In this document: positions 23,988-31,776 of the stretch, in pieces
Layout: the number at the start of each line of letters is the position of its first letter
Numbering within the stretch: the stretch's first letter is position 1
Source: CAZIUL01 sp964542475
Lineage (GTDB): Bacteria > Planctomycetota > B15-G4 > CAYZWU01
NCBI GenBank assembly: GCA_964542475.1
Contig: CAZIUL010000047.1
Span: 1-31,869 of the forward strand
Direction: 5' to 3'
DNA: 31,869 bases
Translations under genes and position numbers: made by a program
Notes under the pieces: model-generated
The model's database searches: none
Told to the model about the DNA's origin: nothing
What the model saw: only the letters and a program-made list of their open reading frames with translations

Positions 23988-25283
23988 ATGAAGCGTCCTA
24001 ACAGGTATTACCATGCAATCAAAACAGTACCGGAGAACTGTGACGGCTGCATGAACTGCCTCAGGTCCTGCCCCAGTGATGCGCTAAGGGTCAAGAGCCG
24101 AACCCCTGTCATTAACAGCGACCTGTGCATCGACTGTGGAGCCTGTATCGCTTCATGCCCCAGGAAAGCGATCCTGCCGGATGTGGACATGTTCAAAAAG
24201 ACAGACGCTCACAAGTACATGGTGGCTGTTCCGTCCGCAGTGTTCTACTCGCAGTTCGGCCTCGACACAACCATGAAGGTCATTCATCTCGGGCTAAACA
24301 AGCTTGGATTTCATTTCATCTATGACGTGTTCGAAGCCTGCAGGATCCAGGCGCTCGCAATTCAGGAACATCTTGTAAAGCTGGGCAACACATCGAAGAG
24401 GCCGTTGATCTCATCCATGTGTCCAGCGGTCATCCGCCTTATCCAGGTCAGGTACCCCACGCTCGTAAGCCACGTCATCCCTTTCGAACCGCCGAGGGAG
24501 CTGTCCGCGCGTGAAGCCAAGATCAAGGTGGCCAGCGCGCACGGCGTGGATATCAACGATGTGGGCGCTTACTACATTTCTCCGTGCCCGGCAAAGAACA
24601 CTTCGGTGATGCAGCCGGCGGAAAAGGAGCAATCCTTCCTGGATGGGGTTATCGCCATATCGGACATATACCAGGAACTCATGAAGGCGATGGCTAATCT
24701 CGGAAAGGACGAGATCGACTCTTTCCCCGAAAAAAACAGCGTTTTCGGAAGCGGGTGGGAGAGGGCCGGCCTCATGAGCAGGTTGATCGACATCAAGAAC
24801 TGGATCGCTGTCTCCGGGCTGCAGCATGTCATGGGAATCCTCGACAACATAGAGGAAGGAAAGCTGGACAGCGTGTCTTTCGTGGAGGCGAACACATGCC
24901 TCGAGGGGTGCGTGGGCGGTTCGCTCTGCGTGGAAAACATATTCATCGCCCGCAGCAAAACACTCATGCTAGAAAACGGAAAGGATGAAGCCGGGAAACC
25001 GGACCCGGACTGGGTCCACCAGCTTTACGAGAGCGGGCATTTCTTCATGGAGAAGGAGCTCGAACCCCGTCCCAAGAAAAAAACCGATTCCTCCATTCCC
25101 GATGCCATCCTGCTGATGAAGAAAAGAGACGAGATCGCTCAGAATCTGCCGGGCCTGGACTGCTGTGTCTGCGGCTCGCCTTCCTGCCTGACCTTTGCCG
25201 AAGACGTGGTACTCGGCGAAAGCGAGCTGGATTCCTGCCCGTACCTCGGAAACAAGAACGAACAACACATTGCAGAAAACTGA
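23988..25283 (+). CDS. [FeFe]-hydrogenase-like iron-sulfur protein (putative sensory or redox type)
   Basis: A 431-residue protein. Two [4Fe-4S] ferredoxin motifs open it (C18/C21/C24/C28 and C47/C50/C53/C57). The hydrogenase large-subunit core follows, with recognisable H-cluster loops: SSMCPA (C145), SPCPAKN (C200, K203) and TCLEGCVGG (C304, C308). All four cluster cysteines and the Lys are kept. The proton-relay Cys of TSCCP is Met, and the ExMAC loop has Asn for Met, so H2 turnover is doubtful or slow. The end carries a further Fe-S motif, C392-x2-C395-x4-C400 with C417, like the FeS domain of corrinoid Fe-S proteins. No PAS or phosphatase domain is present. CGGAGG precedes the ATG well. 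With its two neighbours it looks like a redox or H2 sensor; no hydrogenase maturase or HydABC gene is in the window. Confidence 0.85.
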   Translation: MKRPNRYYHAIKTVPENCDGCMNCLRSCPSDALRVKSRTPVINSDLCIDCGACIASCPRKAILPDVDMFKKTDAHKYMVAVPSAVFYSQFGLDTTMKVIHLGLNKLGFHFIYDVFEACRIQALAIQEHLVKLGNTSKRPLISSMCPAVIRLIQVRYPTLVSHVIPFEPPRELSAREAKIKVASAHGVDINDVGAYYISPCPAKNTSVMQPAEKEQSFLDGVIAISDIYQELMKAMANLGKDEIDSFPEKNSVFGSGWERAGLMSRLIDIKNWIAVSGLQHVMGILDNIEEGKLDSVSFVEANTCLEGCVGGSLCVENIFIARSKTLMLENGKDEAGKPDPDWVHQLYESGHFFMEKELEPRPKKKTDSSIPDAILLMKKRDEIAQNLPGLDCCVCGSPSCLTFAEDVVLGESELDSCPYLGNKNEQHIAEN

Positions 25284-25301
25284 ATGGGGGTTCAGGGTTC
25301 T

Positions 25302-25378
25302 GGTAAAAGAAGAGGCAATGGAGGGCGCCGCTCCGTCGGCGCCGGAAGAGAAGAGGCGGCAAGAAACTGCCGCCCTCC
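25302..25378. repeat. GC-rich hairpin repeat, direct copy A
   Basis: The stem GGCGCCG/CGGCGCC (25324-25330 with 25337-25343) and a second stem GGCGGCA/TGCCGCC (25355-25361 with 25368-25374) are bounded by GGAGGGC and GCCCTCC. It repeats 89 bp downstream and, inverted, at 20830. It lies just past the hydrogenase-like gene. Confidence 0.75.
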
Positions 25379-25404
25379 AGAAGAAAAGGTATGCACCGGT
25401 TGAA

Positions 25405-25467
25405 CAATGGGGGGCGCCGCTCCGTCGGCGCCGGAAGAGAAGAGGCGGCAACAGAGCACCGCCCTCC
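25405..25467. repeat. GC-rich hairpin repeat, direct copy B
   Basis: This copy is nearly identical to copy A over about 40 bp (palindrome arms at 25413-25419 and 25426-25432), with an imperfect second stem. The rest of the 248-bp gap up to the aldolase stop holds degenerate GC-rich remnants; a weak CGGC/GCCG stem followed by five T on the minus strand (25487-25471) might end the aldolase transcript. Confidence 0.7.
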
Positions 25468-25531
25468 GGTAAAAACGGCATGCGCCGGTCGGGCATGGGA
25501 GGGCGCATCGGTTTCCCTATTCGGTTTCTTG

Positions 25532-26491
25532 TCAAGAGAAGACAGGGGTTCCGGTTTGTTGGATAGCCGAAGCCTTGCCCGCACTGCCGATGACCTCCAT
25601 CTTCTGCATGGCGACCTCCTTGACCGCGCTTCTGCCGGGGCCAAGGATTTTTCTCGGATCAAACTGCTCCGGCGATTCAACGAACACCTGCCGGATCGAA
25701 GAGGTGAACGCAAGCCTCAGATCGGTGTCGATGTTGATCTTGTTGATCCCGCACCTGATCGCCAGCTTGTACGCATCGTCCGGTACTCCCTTGGCATCCG
25801 CGATCTTACCCCCGTATCTTTTCAGCTTCTCAATCAGGCAGGCACGCACGCCGCTAGCCCCGTGCAGAACCAGAGGGATGCCGAGGCGTTCCTTGATCTT
25901 CCTGATGCGCTCGAAATCCAGTATGGCCTCTTCCTTGAACTTGTAGGCGCCGTGGCTCGTGCCGACAGCCACAGCAAGCGCGTCACACCCGCTTTCGTTG
26001 ACAAACCGCTCCGCCTCGTCCGGGTCTGTAAGAAAAGCATCCTTCGCATCCACATAGACATCTTCCTCGATGCCCCCGAGACGACCAAGCTCAGCCTCAC
26101 ATGTCACGCCGTGTGCGTGCGCATAATCGGCTGCCTGGCGCGTGATGTTGATGTTCTCATCGAGAGGATGGTGCGATCCGTCTATCATCACGGAGGTAAA
26201 ACCGGCCTCCACGCATTCGACCACACTGTCCATTGAACCGCCGTGGTCCAGGTGAAGCGCCACCGGCACAGAAACGTCCCGAACTCCCACCCTGAGGATC
26301 GCTGCCAGATTATCGGCACCGGCGTATGCCACGCCGCTGCTGGAGGCTGCTACGATCACAGGCGATTCCATTTCTTCCGCTGCCTCGAGCACCGCCTGCA
26401 CGAACTCCAGGTTGCTCACATTGAACTGACCGATTGCGTAGTAGTTTTCGTTTGCATGCGCGTATACATCGTTCAAAGAAACCAGCGGCAT
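25532..26491 (-). CDS. fba: Class II fructose-bisphosphate aldolase
   Basis: A 319-residue zinc enzyme that interconverts fructose 1,6-bisphosphate with dihydroxyacetone phosphate and glyceraldehyde 3-phosphate in glycolysis and gluconeogenesis. The catalytic Asp and first zinc His are in HLDHGGS (D82, H83); the other ligands are H180 (VGTSHGAYK) and H210 (VLHGASG). NKINIDTDLRLAF is the phosphate-binding and subunit region. Length and motifs fit the FbaA/KbaY superfamily, closest in style to the long-chain bacterial FBA group; a tagatose-bisphosphate aldolase cannot be excluded. It lies 63 bp behind the first GH130 gene on the same strand, so sugar phosphate from mannoside phosphorolysis may feed this step. 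The start is the ATG of MPLVSLNDVY behind a modest GGGGA. Confidence 0.93.
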   Translation of the reverse strand: MPLVSLNDVYAHANENYYAIGQFNVSNLEFVQAVLEAAEEMESPVIVAASSSGVAYAGADNLAAILRVGVRDVSVPVALHLDHGGSMDSVVECVEAGFTSVMIDGSHHPLDENINITRQAADYAHAHGVTCEAELGRLGGIEEDVYVDAKDAFLTDPDEAERFVNESGCDALAVAVGTSHGAYKFKEEAILDFERIRKIKERLGIPLVLHGASGVRACLIEKLKRYGGKIADAKGVPDDAYKLAIRCGINKINIDTDLRLAFTSSIRQVFVESPEQFDPRKILGPGRSAVKEVAMQKMEVIGSAGKASAIQQTGTPVFS

Positions 26492-26554
26492 GGCTATCCC
26501 CAGGACATAAGATGGATCAGTTTTTCAAAACAACAAGACAGCAGGAACACGGCC

Positions 26555-27544
26555 TCAGAGGTCATCCGTCGACACCGGAGTACACGAATCGATGAGATCG
26601 TTTACCTTGGCAGTACCGACGCAGATGCAGGTATCCGCCGCACCGTAGTACACTTTCACGGTGCCCGAGAATTCGTTCAAAATTGCACCGCACGAAAAAA
26701 CCACGTTGTTCACATCCCCTACACGCTCGTAGTACTCTCTCGGCGCGAGCACAGGGATGTCCGAGCGCCCGATGACCTTTGACGGGTCGTCGGCCTCGAG
26801 GAGCAGCGCACCCAGCCTGTAAAGCGGGCCGCTGGAGCCGAACTTGACTCCGTGGTAGATTTCGAGCCACCCTTTTTCAGTCTCGATCGGCGGCGCTGAT
26901 GCGCCGATGCGGTGGCAGTCCCAGTAACCCGGGCGGATGCCGATCAAAAATTTCGAATCGCCCCAGTCGATCAGGTCTTCTGAATAGGAGATCCACATGT
27001 TTCCGAGGCCATGCCCGAGCGGTCGGTCCATGCGCACGTAACGCCCCCCAATCTTGCGGGGAAACAACACGCCGTCCTTGTTCTCGGGAACGGATATAAG
27101 CCCGATCCGTTCGATATCCGCGAAATCCTTTGTACGGGCAAGCGCCAGGCGCGGGCCGTACATTGAGACCGCTGTGTAGGTGATATAAAACCATCCCTCC
27201 AGCTCGGTGATACGCGGATCCTCGACCCCCATCGATTCGTAGGTGCAAAACGGTTCCGTTTCGGACGGTTTCATGACCGGTTCGTTCTCTATTTCGAAAT
27301 GAAATCCATCCTCGCCCCTCGCAAGAGCGAACACCGATCTGCCGTTCAGGTCCTCGACACGGAGAAGCAGGATGTACTCCCTGTCCATCCTCACGCATGC
27401 CGCATTAAAAACGGTGTTGCAGGGGAAAGGGATGTCATCGAGAGTGATCAGCGGATTTCCTTCCCACCTGTGGATAACATCCCGGCTCCTTTTCATTTTG
27501 CCCATCGCGGATGTTGTACCGGGTATTACGGACATACTACCCAT
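26555..27544 (-). CDS. GH130 beta-mannoside phosphorylase-like protein (downstream copy)
   Basis: A 329-residue cytoplasmic five-bladed beta-propeller of family GH130. Members cleave beta-mannosyl linkages by phosphorolysis to give mannose 1-phosphate, or run in reverse to build mannosides. Family marks are HRWEGNPLIT at the N terminus, LLLRVEDLNGRS, the proton-donor region GVEDPRIT (D109), LFPRKIGGRYVRMDRP, DCHRIGASAPPIETEKGW with IYHG, and a C-terminal YYGAADTCICVGTA. A clear AAAGG precedes the start. It overlaps the stop of the other GH130 gene by 8 bp, so the pair is cotranscribed, with the aldolase downstream. The basic phosphate-site segment (NKDG) is better kept here than in its partner, so this copy is the stronger phosphorylase candidate. 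Chain-length preference is unknown. Confidence 0.9.
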   Translation of the reverse strand: MGSMSVIPGTTSAMGKMKRSRDVIHRWEGNPLITLDDIPFPCNTVFNAACVRMDREYILLLRVEDLNGRSVFALARGEDGFHFEIENEPVMKPSETEPFCTYESMGVEDPRITELEGWFYITYTAVSMYGPRLALARTKDFADIERIGLISVPENKDGVLFPRKIGGRYVRMDRPLGHGLGNMWISYSEDLIDWGDSKFLIGIRPGYWDCHRIGASAPPIETEKGWLEIYHGVKFGSSGPLYRLGALLLEADDPSKVIGRSDIPVLAPREYYERVGDVNNVVFSCGAILNEFSGTVKVYYGAADTCICVGTAKVNDLIDSCTPVSTDDL

Positions 27545-28472
27545 CGTTCAAGCACCTTTCCAAAAGCATGTCCATCTTGGCCCAGCCGAGACAGATCGCG
27601 TTTGTTGCAGCCCCGTAGTAAAACATGAGATCCCCAAGGCGGTCGTTCATGACCGCGCCCGTTGCGAAAACCATGTTGTCCACGTCGCCCACACGTTCGT
27701 AATACTTGCGCGGGGACAGGATTGGTATTTCAGACCGGCCGACCACCTGCGACGGATCCTCCATGTCCATTAGAGCCGCGCCCATCCTGTAGATGTGTCC
27801 GCCGGATGTGTTCTTGGTGCCGTAGTAAGGAAGAAGCCAGCCTTTTTCCGTGGCGATCGGCGGACAGCTCACCCCTATCCGGTGACAGTCCCAGTGTCCC
27901 CCGCGGGTGGTCATGACGACCTTGGATTCGCCCCAGTACTTCAAATCTTTCGAGTAGCTGATCCAGATGTTGCCCGCATCCCCGACAAGCGGACGTTCGA
28001 GCATGGCGAAGCGGTCGTTGAACATCCTGGGAAACAGCGCGCCTGACCTGTTCTCCGGTTGAGAAACAAACGCCACCCTCTCCACGCTCTTGAAATCATC
28101 GGTCCTGGCCACGGCCAGCCTGCTTCCAACCTCGGAACGCGCCGTGTACGTGATATAGTAGGTTCCGTCTATTTGTGTGATGCGGCCGTCCTCGATTCCC
28201 AGGGATTCGTAAAACGCAAACGGGCCTTCCTTCGCCGACGTCATGAACGGTTCATCATCCACCTGGAACTGGAAACCGTTCTCGCTCCGAGCAAGTGTAA
28301 AATGCGACCTCCCCCGCATGTCCTCCACACGCAGCAGAAGCAGGAATATGTCCCCGATCTTCACTGCACCGGCGTTGTGAAGCGCCTGACATTTCGAGGA
28401 GAAATCATCCGTTGTCAGTATCGGGTTTCCTTCCCAACGATGGACAAGATCGTGACTGTTTGTCTTTGGCAT
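27537..28472 (-). CDS. GH130 beta-mannoside phosphorylase-like protein (upstream copy)
   Basis: A 311-residue paralogue of the gene that follows it, sharing HRWEGNPILT, LLLRVEDMRGRS, YITYTARSE, DCHRIGVSCPPIATEKGW and YYGAATNAICLG. The start is ATG 28472 with GGGGAG 8 nt upstream; an in-frame extension to 28583 lacks a ribosome binding site and protein-like sequence. Several positions differ from the neighbour: VEDPRIT is IEDGRIT (Asp kept, D95), NKDG is NRSG, and IYHG is PYYG. These differences near the phosphate and sugar sites suggest a different substrate, or a shift from phosphorolysis to hydrolysis or synthesis; this is inference. Both copies probably arose by tandem duplication, then diverged. 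It is the first gene of the GH130-GH130-fba unit. Confidence 0.9.
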   Translation of the reverse strand: MPKTNSHDLVHRWEGNPILTTDDFSSKCQALHNAGAVKIGDIFLLLLRVEDMRGRSHFTLARSENGFQFQVDDEPFMTSAKEGPFAFYESLGIEDGRITQIDGTYYITYTARSEVGSRLAVARTDDFKSVERVAFVSQPENRSGALFPRMFNDRFAMLERPLVGDAGNIWISYSKDLKYWGESKVVMTTRGGHWDCHRIGVSCPPIATEKGWLLPYYGTKNTSGGHIYRMGAALMDMEDPSQVVGRSEIPILSPRKYYERVGDVDNMVFATGAVMNDRLGDLMFYYGAATNAICLGWAKMDMLLERCLNDG

Positions 28473-28690
28473 GAACTGCTCCCCTGTTTCGGTTTCAGCC
28501 CCGGACCCTCTCCAGGTGTCTTTTCTTGAGAGCAGCTTGGCAAAGATTAGCGCCGCTCCACTACATCGTTTTCCTCGCAGCAATCTTCGGAAGGGGGCCG
28601 AAAAAACTTGAGAAGAATGTAAATTTGTTCATGTTACAGAAAACCGCATACACGTGGGAAGGAGATGGAGAAATGTTCAGTGTTCAGGAT

Positions 28691-28862
28691 TCGGAGGGCG
28701 CACACGCGGGTGCGCCCCTACACGCGTCCGGTAAAAGGGTTTACATTCTCCGTAGGGGCGGACCTGTGTGTCCCCTCCGGTTCGAAATCGAAATCGGCAT
28801 CGGGGTCGGAACCCGGACGGGCGGACACAGAGGCCCGCCCGCCTATCTATCTACATCATTTA
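28691..28862. repeat. Cluster of GC-rich hairpin repeats between pckA and the GH130 genes
   Basis: The perfect stem GGGCGCAC/GTGCGCCC (28696-28703 with 28710-28717) is followed by CCTACACGCG. Two related pieces follow: GTAGGGGCGGACCTGTGTGTCC near 28752-28773, and GGGCGGACACAGAGGCCCGCCC near 28819-28840. The rest of the 28473-28871 gap shows no gene. The group sits just past the pckA stop and may end or attenuate that transcript. Confidence 0.6.
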
Positions 28863-28871
28863 GTTTCCAGA

Positions 28872-30497
28872 TCAGCTAGACACCGTGTACTTCGAATACA
28901 GATCCTGCTCGAGCACTTCCTGAGAAACATCATTCGCATAGCTCTTGAAGTTTTCGTAGAACCTGCCGGCCAGCTCCTCGGCCTTTGCGTCGTACTCTGC
29001 CTGATCGGACCATGTGCTCCTGGGATTGAGAATATCAGCAGGCACATCCGGGCATTCCCGAGGCACCATCACCTTGAAAACAGGATCCGGTTCACAGGAT
29101 GAATCGGCGAGCGAGCCGTCCAGCGCATACTTGACCATGGCGCGCGTGTACCCGATCTTCATTCTGCTTCCGACTCCCGGGGGCCCTCCGCTCCAGCCCG
29201 TGTTTATCAGCCAGCAGTTCACGTTGCTCTCAGCGATCTTCTCGCCCAGAAGCTTGGCGTAAACGGTCGGAGGCCTTGCCATGAACGGCGCACCGAAACA
29301 AGCGCTGAACGTGGCCTGGGGCGCGCCGCCGGTGCCCTTCTCCGTGCCTGCCACCTTTGCCGTGTAACCGGAAAGAAAGTGATACATCGCCTGCTGGGGG
29401 TTGAGCTTCGACACAGGCGGCATCACACCGAACGCGTCGCATGTCAAGAAAACTATGTTCTTCGGGTGTCCTCCCAATCCATCGCGCGTGGCGTTTTCGA
29501 TGTGGGAGATCGGGTAAGCAGCCCTTGTGTTCTCGGTCAGGCTGTTGTCGTCGAGATCGATCCTGCGCGTGTGGTAGTTGTAACCCACGTTCTCGAGGAT
29601 CGTGCCGAACTTCCGCGTGCATCCGTAGATGTCCGGTTCGGCTTCCTGTGACAGGTTGATCACCTTGGCGTAGCATCCGCCCTCGAAGTTGAAAACACCG
29701 CGGTTGCTCCACCCGTGCTCGTCATCACCGATGAGCATCCTCGTGGGATCCGCGGAAAGCGTTGTCTTGCCGGTTCCGGATAAGCCGAAAAACAGGGCGG
29801 TATCCCCATCGCTGCCGATGTTGGCGGAGCAGTGCATGGAAAGCACGTTTCTCGCCGGCAGGAGGTAGTTCATGATGGTGAAGATCGATTTTTTGATCTC
29901 GCCGGCGTAGCTGGTCCCGCCGATGATGATCATCTTCTTTTCGAAATTCACGATAACGAACGCCTCGGAGTTCGTTTTGTCCAGCTCTGGAATCGCGTAG
30001 AACCGGGGAGCGTTTATGACAACGAACTCGGGCTGGTGCCTTTTCAGCTCCTCAGGATCTTGAATCCTGATAAACATATTCCTCGCGAAAAGGTTATGCC
30101 ATGCGTCCTCGTTGACGACCCGGATCGGGATCCTGTACTCGGGATCAGCGCCCGCATAGCAGTCCTGTACGAACACATCCTTGCCCTGAAAATAGGCAAG
30201 CAGCCTGCTGTAGAGCTGATTGAAGCGGTCCTGGGTGAACGGCACGTTTGCATCGCTCCACCAGATCTTGTCCTCGCTCGATTGCTCCTTCACTATAAAC
30301 TTGTCGTTTGGCGCGCGCCCGGTGTGGTCGCCTGTTCTGACCACGATCGGCCCTAGATGGGATATCTGCCCCTCCATGCGCCGGACAGTCTCCTCGTAAA
30401 GCGCGGGCGTAGACAGGTTCCAGTAAACGTTTCCCAGGTTCGAAAGCCCATGATGATAGAGACCGTAGCTCGGAACGTATTCACTTTGATAAGCCAT
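28872..30497 (-). CDS. pckA: Phosphoenolpyruvate carboxykinase (ATP)
   Basis: A 541-residue cytoplasmic enzyme catalysing oxaloacetate + ATP = phosphoenolpyruvate + CO2 + ADP, the first committed step of gluconeogenesis (or CO2 fixation with ATP gain in fermenters). The ATP-type signature is complete: RTGDHTGRAPNDKF near residues 54-67, the P-loop GLSGTGKTTLSADP near 236-249, GDDEHGW just after, and EGGCYAKVINL. Length is typical for the bacterial ATP-dependent form. The start is ATG 30497 behind CGGAGG; a frame extension to 30551 runs into a hairpin repeat and is not used. It lies upstream of the GH130/aldolase genes on the same strand, separated by about 400 bp of repeats, so it is probably a separate transcript serving the same sugar-phosphate pathway. 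Confidence 0.96.
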   Translation of the reverse strand: MAYQSEYVPSYGLYHHGLSNLGNVYWNLSTPALYEETVRRMEGQISHLGPIVVRTGDHTGRAPNDKFIVKEQSSEDKIWWSDANVPFTQDRFNQLYSRLLAYFQGKDVFVQDCYAGADPEYRIPIRVVNEDAWHNLFARNMFIRIQDPEELKRHQPEFVVINAPRFYAIPELDKTNSEAFVIVNFEKKMIIIGGTSYAGEIKKSIFTIMNYLLPARNVLSMHCSANIGSDGDTALFFGLSGTGKTTLSADPTRMLIGDDEHGWSNRGVFNFEGGCYAKVINLSQEAEPDIYGCTRKFGTILENVGYNYHTRRIDLDDNSLTENTRAAYPISHIENATRDGLGGHPKNIVFLTCDAFGVMPPVSKLNPQQAMYHFLSGYTAKVAGTEKGTGGAPQATFSACFGAPFMARPPTVYAKLLGEKIAESNVNCWLINTGWSGGPPGVGSRMKIGYTRAMVKYALDGSLADSSCEPDPVFKVMVPRECPDVPADILNPRSTWSDQAEYDAKAEELAGRFYENFKSYANDVSQEVLEQDLYSKYTVSS

Positions 30498-30540
30498 AAG
30501 CACAACCTCCGAAAATCCAGTTAACAGCCTTGAAAAAATC

Positions 30541-30564
30541 GTAGAGTCCATGAAACGGACCTAC
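30541..30564. repeat. Hairpin repeat upstream of pckA
   Basis: GTAGAGTCC and GGACCTAC form a stem with one bulged base around the loop ATGAAAC, followed by ATCATTTA. It lies about 45 nt before the pckA start, so it would be in the 5' leader or promoter region. CTACATCATTTA also occurs at 28851-28862, next to the hairpins beyond pckA. Confidence 0.5.
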
Positions 30565-30706
30565 ATCATTTACGGTTAACTTCATATCGGTGGGATTTCT
30601 GCCTTCACGGTGAAAATGTAATAAAATTCCGGGATCACCACCCAATGTCAGCCGCTGAATGGAACGATGTCCCGGAACCGGTGTATAGATGTTGCGCCTT
30701 TTTTGT

Positions 30707-31006
30707 TTATCCGATCAAAAAATGATCCTCCAGGCCCATGCTCTTGAATAGATAGAGGATTTTTTCGGAAGCGTTGGCCACCAGAAAGGTACCGCCCGCC
30801 TTGGTCACCGAGCTACGCGCGGCAACGAGAAGCCCGAGGCCCGCAGTATCTATGTTTTTCACGCCGTCGAGGTCAATGGTGAGATCTTTGCCTGCCTCGT
30901 TCACGAGCTCGTTGAGTTCCTCCTTCAAGGTGTCGCACATGGAAAGATCGATGTCCTTGCCGGGTTTCACACATATCGGTTTTTCGAGTGTTGCTTGCTT
31001 GCTCAT
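30707..31006 (-). CDS. STAS-domain anti-sigma factor antagonist
   Basis: A 99-residue single STAS domain of the SpoIIAA/RsbV type. Such proteins bind RsbW-type ATPases and release their target when not phosphorylated. The core LTIDLDGVKNIDTAGLGLLVAA matches the family, with Thr (T54) where the phosphorylated Ser usually stands; Thr could still accept phosphate. The ATG lies behind GGAGCGG on the minus strand. It is separated by 233 bp from the CheC/CheX-like gene and by about 210 bp from pckA. The only RsbW-type ATPase in the window is at 23538-23975, a possible but unproven partner. Confidence 0.88.
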   Translation of the reverse strand: MSKQATLEKPICVKPGKDIDLSMCDTLKEELNELVNEAGKDLTIDLDGVKNIDTAGLGLLVAARSSVTKAGGTFLVANASEKILYLFKSMGLEDHFLIG

Positions 31007-31098
31007 TTCCGCTCCAATCCAAAACGACCGTATACAGGCTTATATTGCATCAACTTATTTTAGTAGATACTATCGGATCGCTTGGGTCATACCTGATG

Positions 31099-31124
31099 AT
31101 AATATTGAATATAATTGATATTAT
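31099..31124. promoter_or_regulatory. AT-rich palindrome upstream of the STAS gene
   Basis: ATAATAT (31099-31105) is repeated inverted as ATATTAT (31118-31124) with 12 nt between, in an AT-rich stretch about 95 nt before the STAS start. It could be a regulator site or upstream promoter element; no clear -35/-10 pair was found. Confidence 0.3.
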
Positions 31125-31239
31125 TGGAGTGATAAGATCAGGGGCAGGGCTTCCGCGCATCAGGACTTTACAGAAGAAATGAACGGGAAGTCCCACGGGA
31201 AAGCTGCAGAATGAGGCTGATTTTGTTTTACATTTGATT

Positions 31240-31776
31240 TCAGGCTGATGCGGCTTCTTCTTCGGGTACTTCCACAGCCGATGCCAGAAGCACCATTTTT
31301 CCTCCCCCGTACCCCTCAATATCCACGTCAGCGAAAAGCCAGTCAGCCGGCTCCGTTAGCAGAGGGCGCAGCTTGCTTGATATCTTGGACGGGCTCACGA
31401 GAACTTCGCGAAGCGCCGTATGCGGTGTTGAATCGCTGTTGAACAGGGTCCCTCCCACGATGTTGACAACCTCGCTGAAGTTTTCGAAGAGGCTGTCGGG
31501 AAGTTTCTTTGCGCGTTTGGCGGCTTTCGCCTCATCCGGCGGCATCATGGCAAGTGAGGCACCGGTAAAAGCAGCGAGCGCTAGATCGCATATCATGGCG
31601 GCAGCAGGTTTTTCCACATCGTCCCTAGAAATGGAAATGATCACCGGAGCGTCAGGCTTGATCTCGACAGCCTCTCCCTTATCCACAGAGACCTCCACCC
31701 CGAGCAGGTCGCCCATTGTGTTCGCGAGCGTATCCAGCGAGGGTATCGGGTATGTACTATCCATTTCCTTCGGCAT
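31240..31776 (-). CDS. CheC/CheX-like protein (tentative)
   Basis: A 178-residue cytoplasmic protein. Its centre, LFENFSEVVNIVGGTLFN, resembles the active helix of CheC/CheX/FliY phosphatases, which has Glu and Asn three apart (here E102 and N105) followed by a Gly pair. Only one such helix is evident, as in CheX. Hydrophobic strands PVIISISR and KMVLLASAVEV and an Ala-rich helix MICDLALAAFTGASLAMM fit the fold. If correct, it would dephosphorylate a response regulator or act as an inactive relative in a signalling pathway with the STAS protein. GGAGG precedes the ATG at 7 nt. The family call rests on a short motif and is uncertain; the C terminus is an acidic Glu/Ala tail. Confidence 0.5.
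   Translation of the reverse strand: MPKEMDSTYPIPSLDTLANTMGDLLGVEVSVDKGEAVEIKPDAPVIISISRDDVEKPAAAMICDLALAAFTGASLAMMPPDEAKAAKRAKKLPDSLFENFSEVVNIVGGTLFNSDSTPHTALREVLVSPSKISSKLRPLLTEPADWLFADVDIEGYGGGKMVLLASAVEVPEEEAASA

Noticed and set aside
25302..25467. Two 89-bp-spaced units as a CRISPR array
   Set aside because: Only two units, palindromic GC-rich repeats, similar intervening sequence and no cas genes.
25391..26236. A 281-codon plus-strand frame
   Set aside because: It runs antisense to the clearly real aldolase gene and begins inside the hairpin repeats.
28851..30572. The 12-mer CTACATCATTTA on both sides of pckA as attachment or target-site duplication
   Set aside because: A 12-mer can recur by chance in 32 kb, no integrase or terminal element is present, and both copies adjoin hairpin repeats that explain them.
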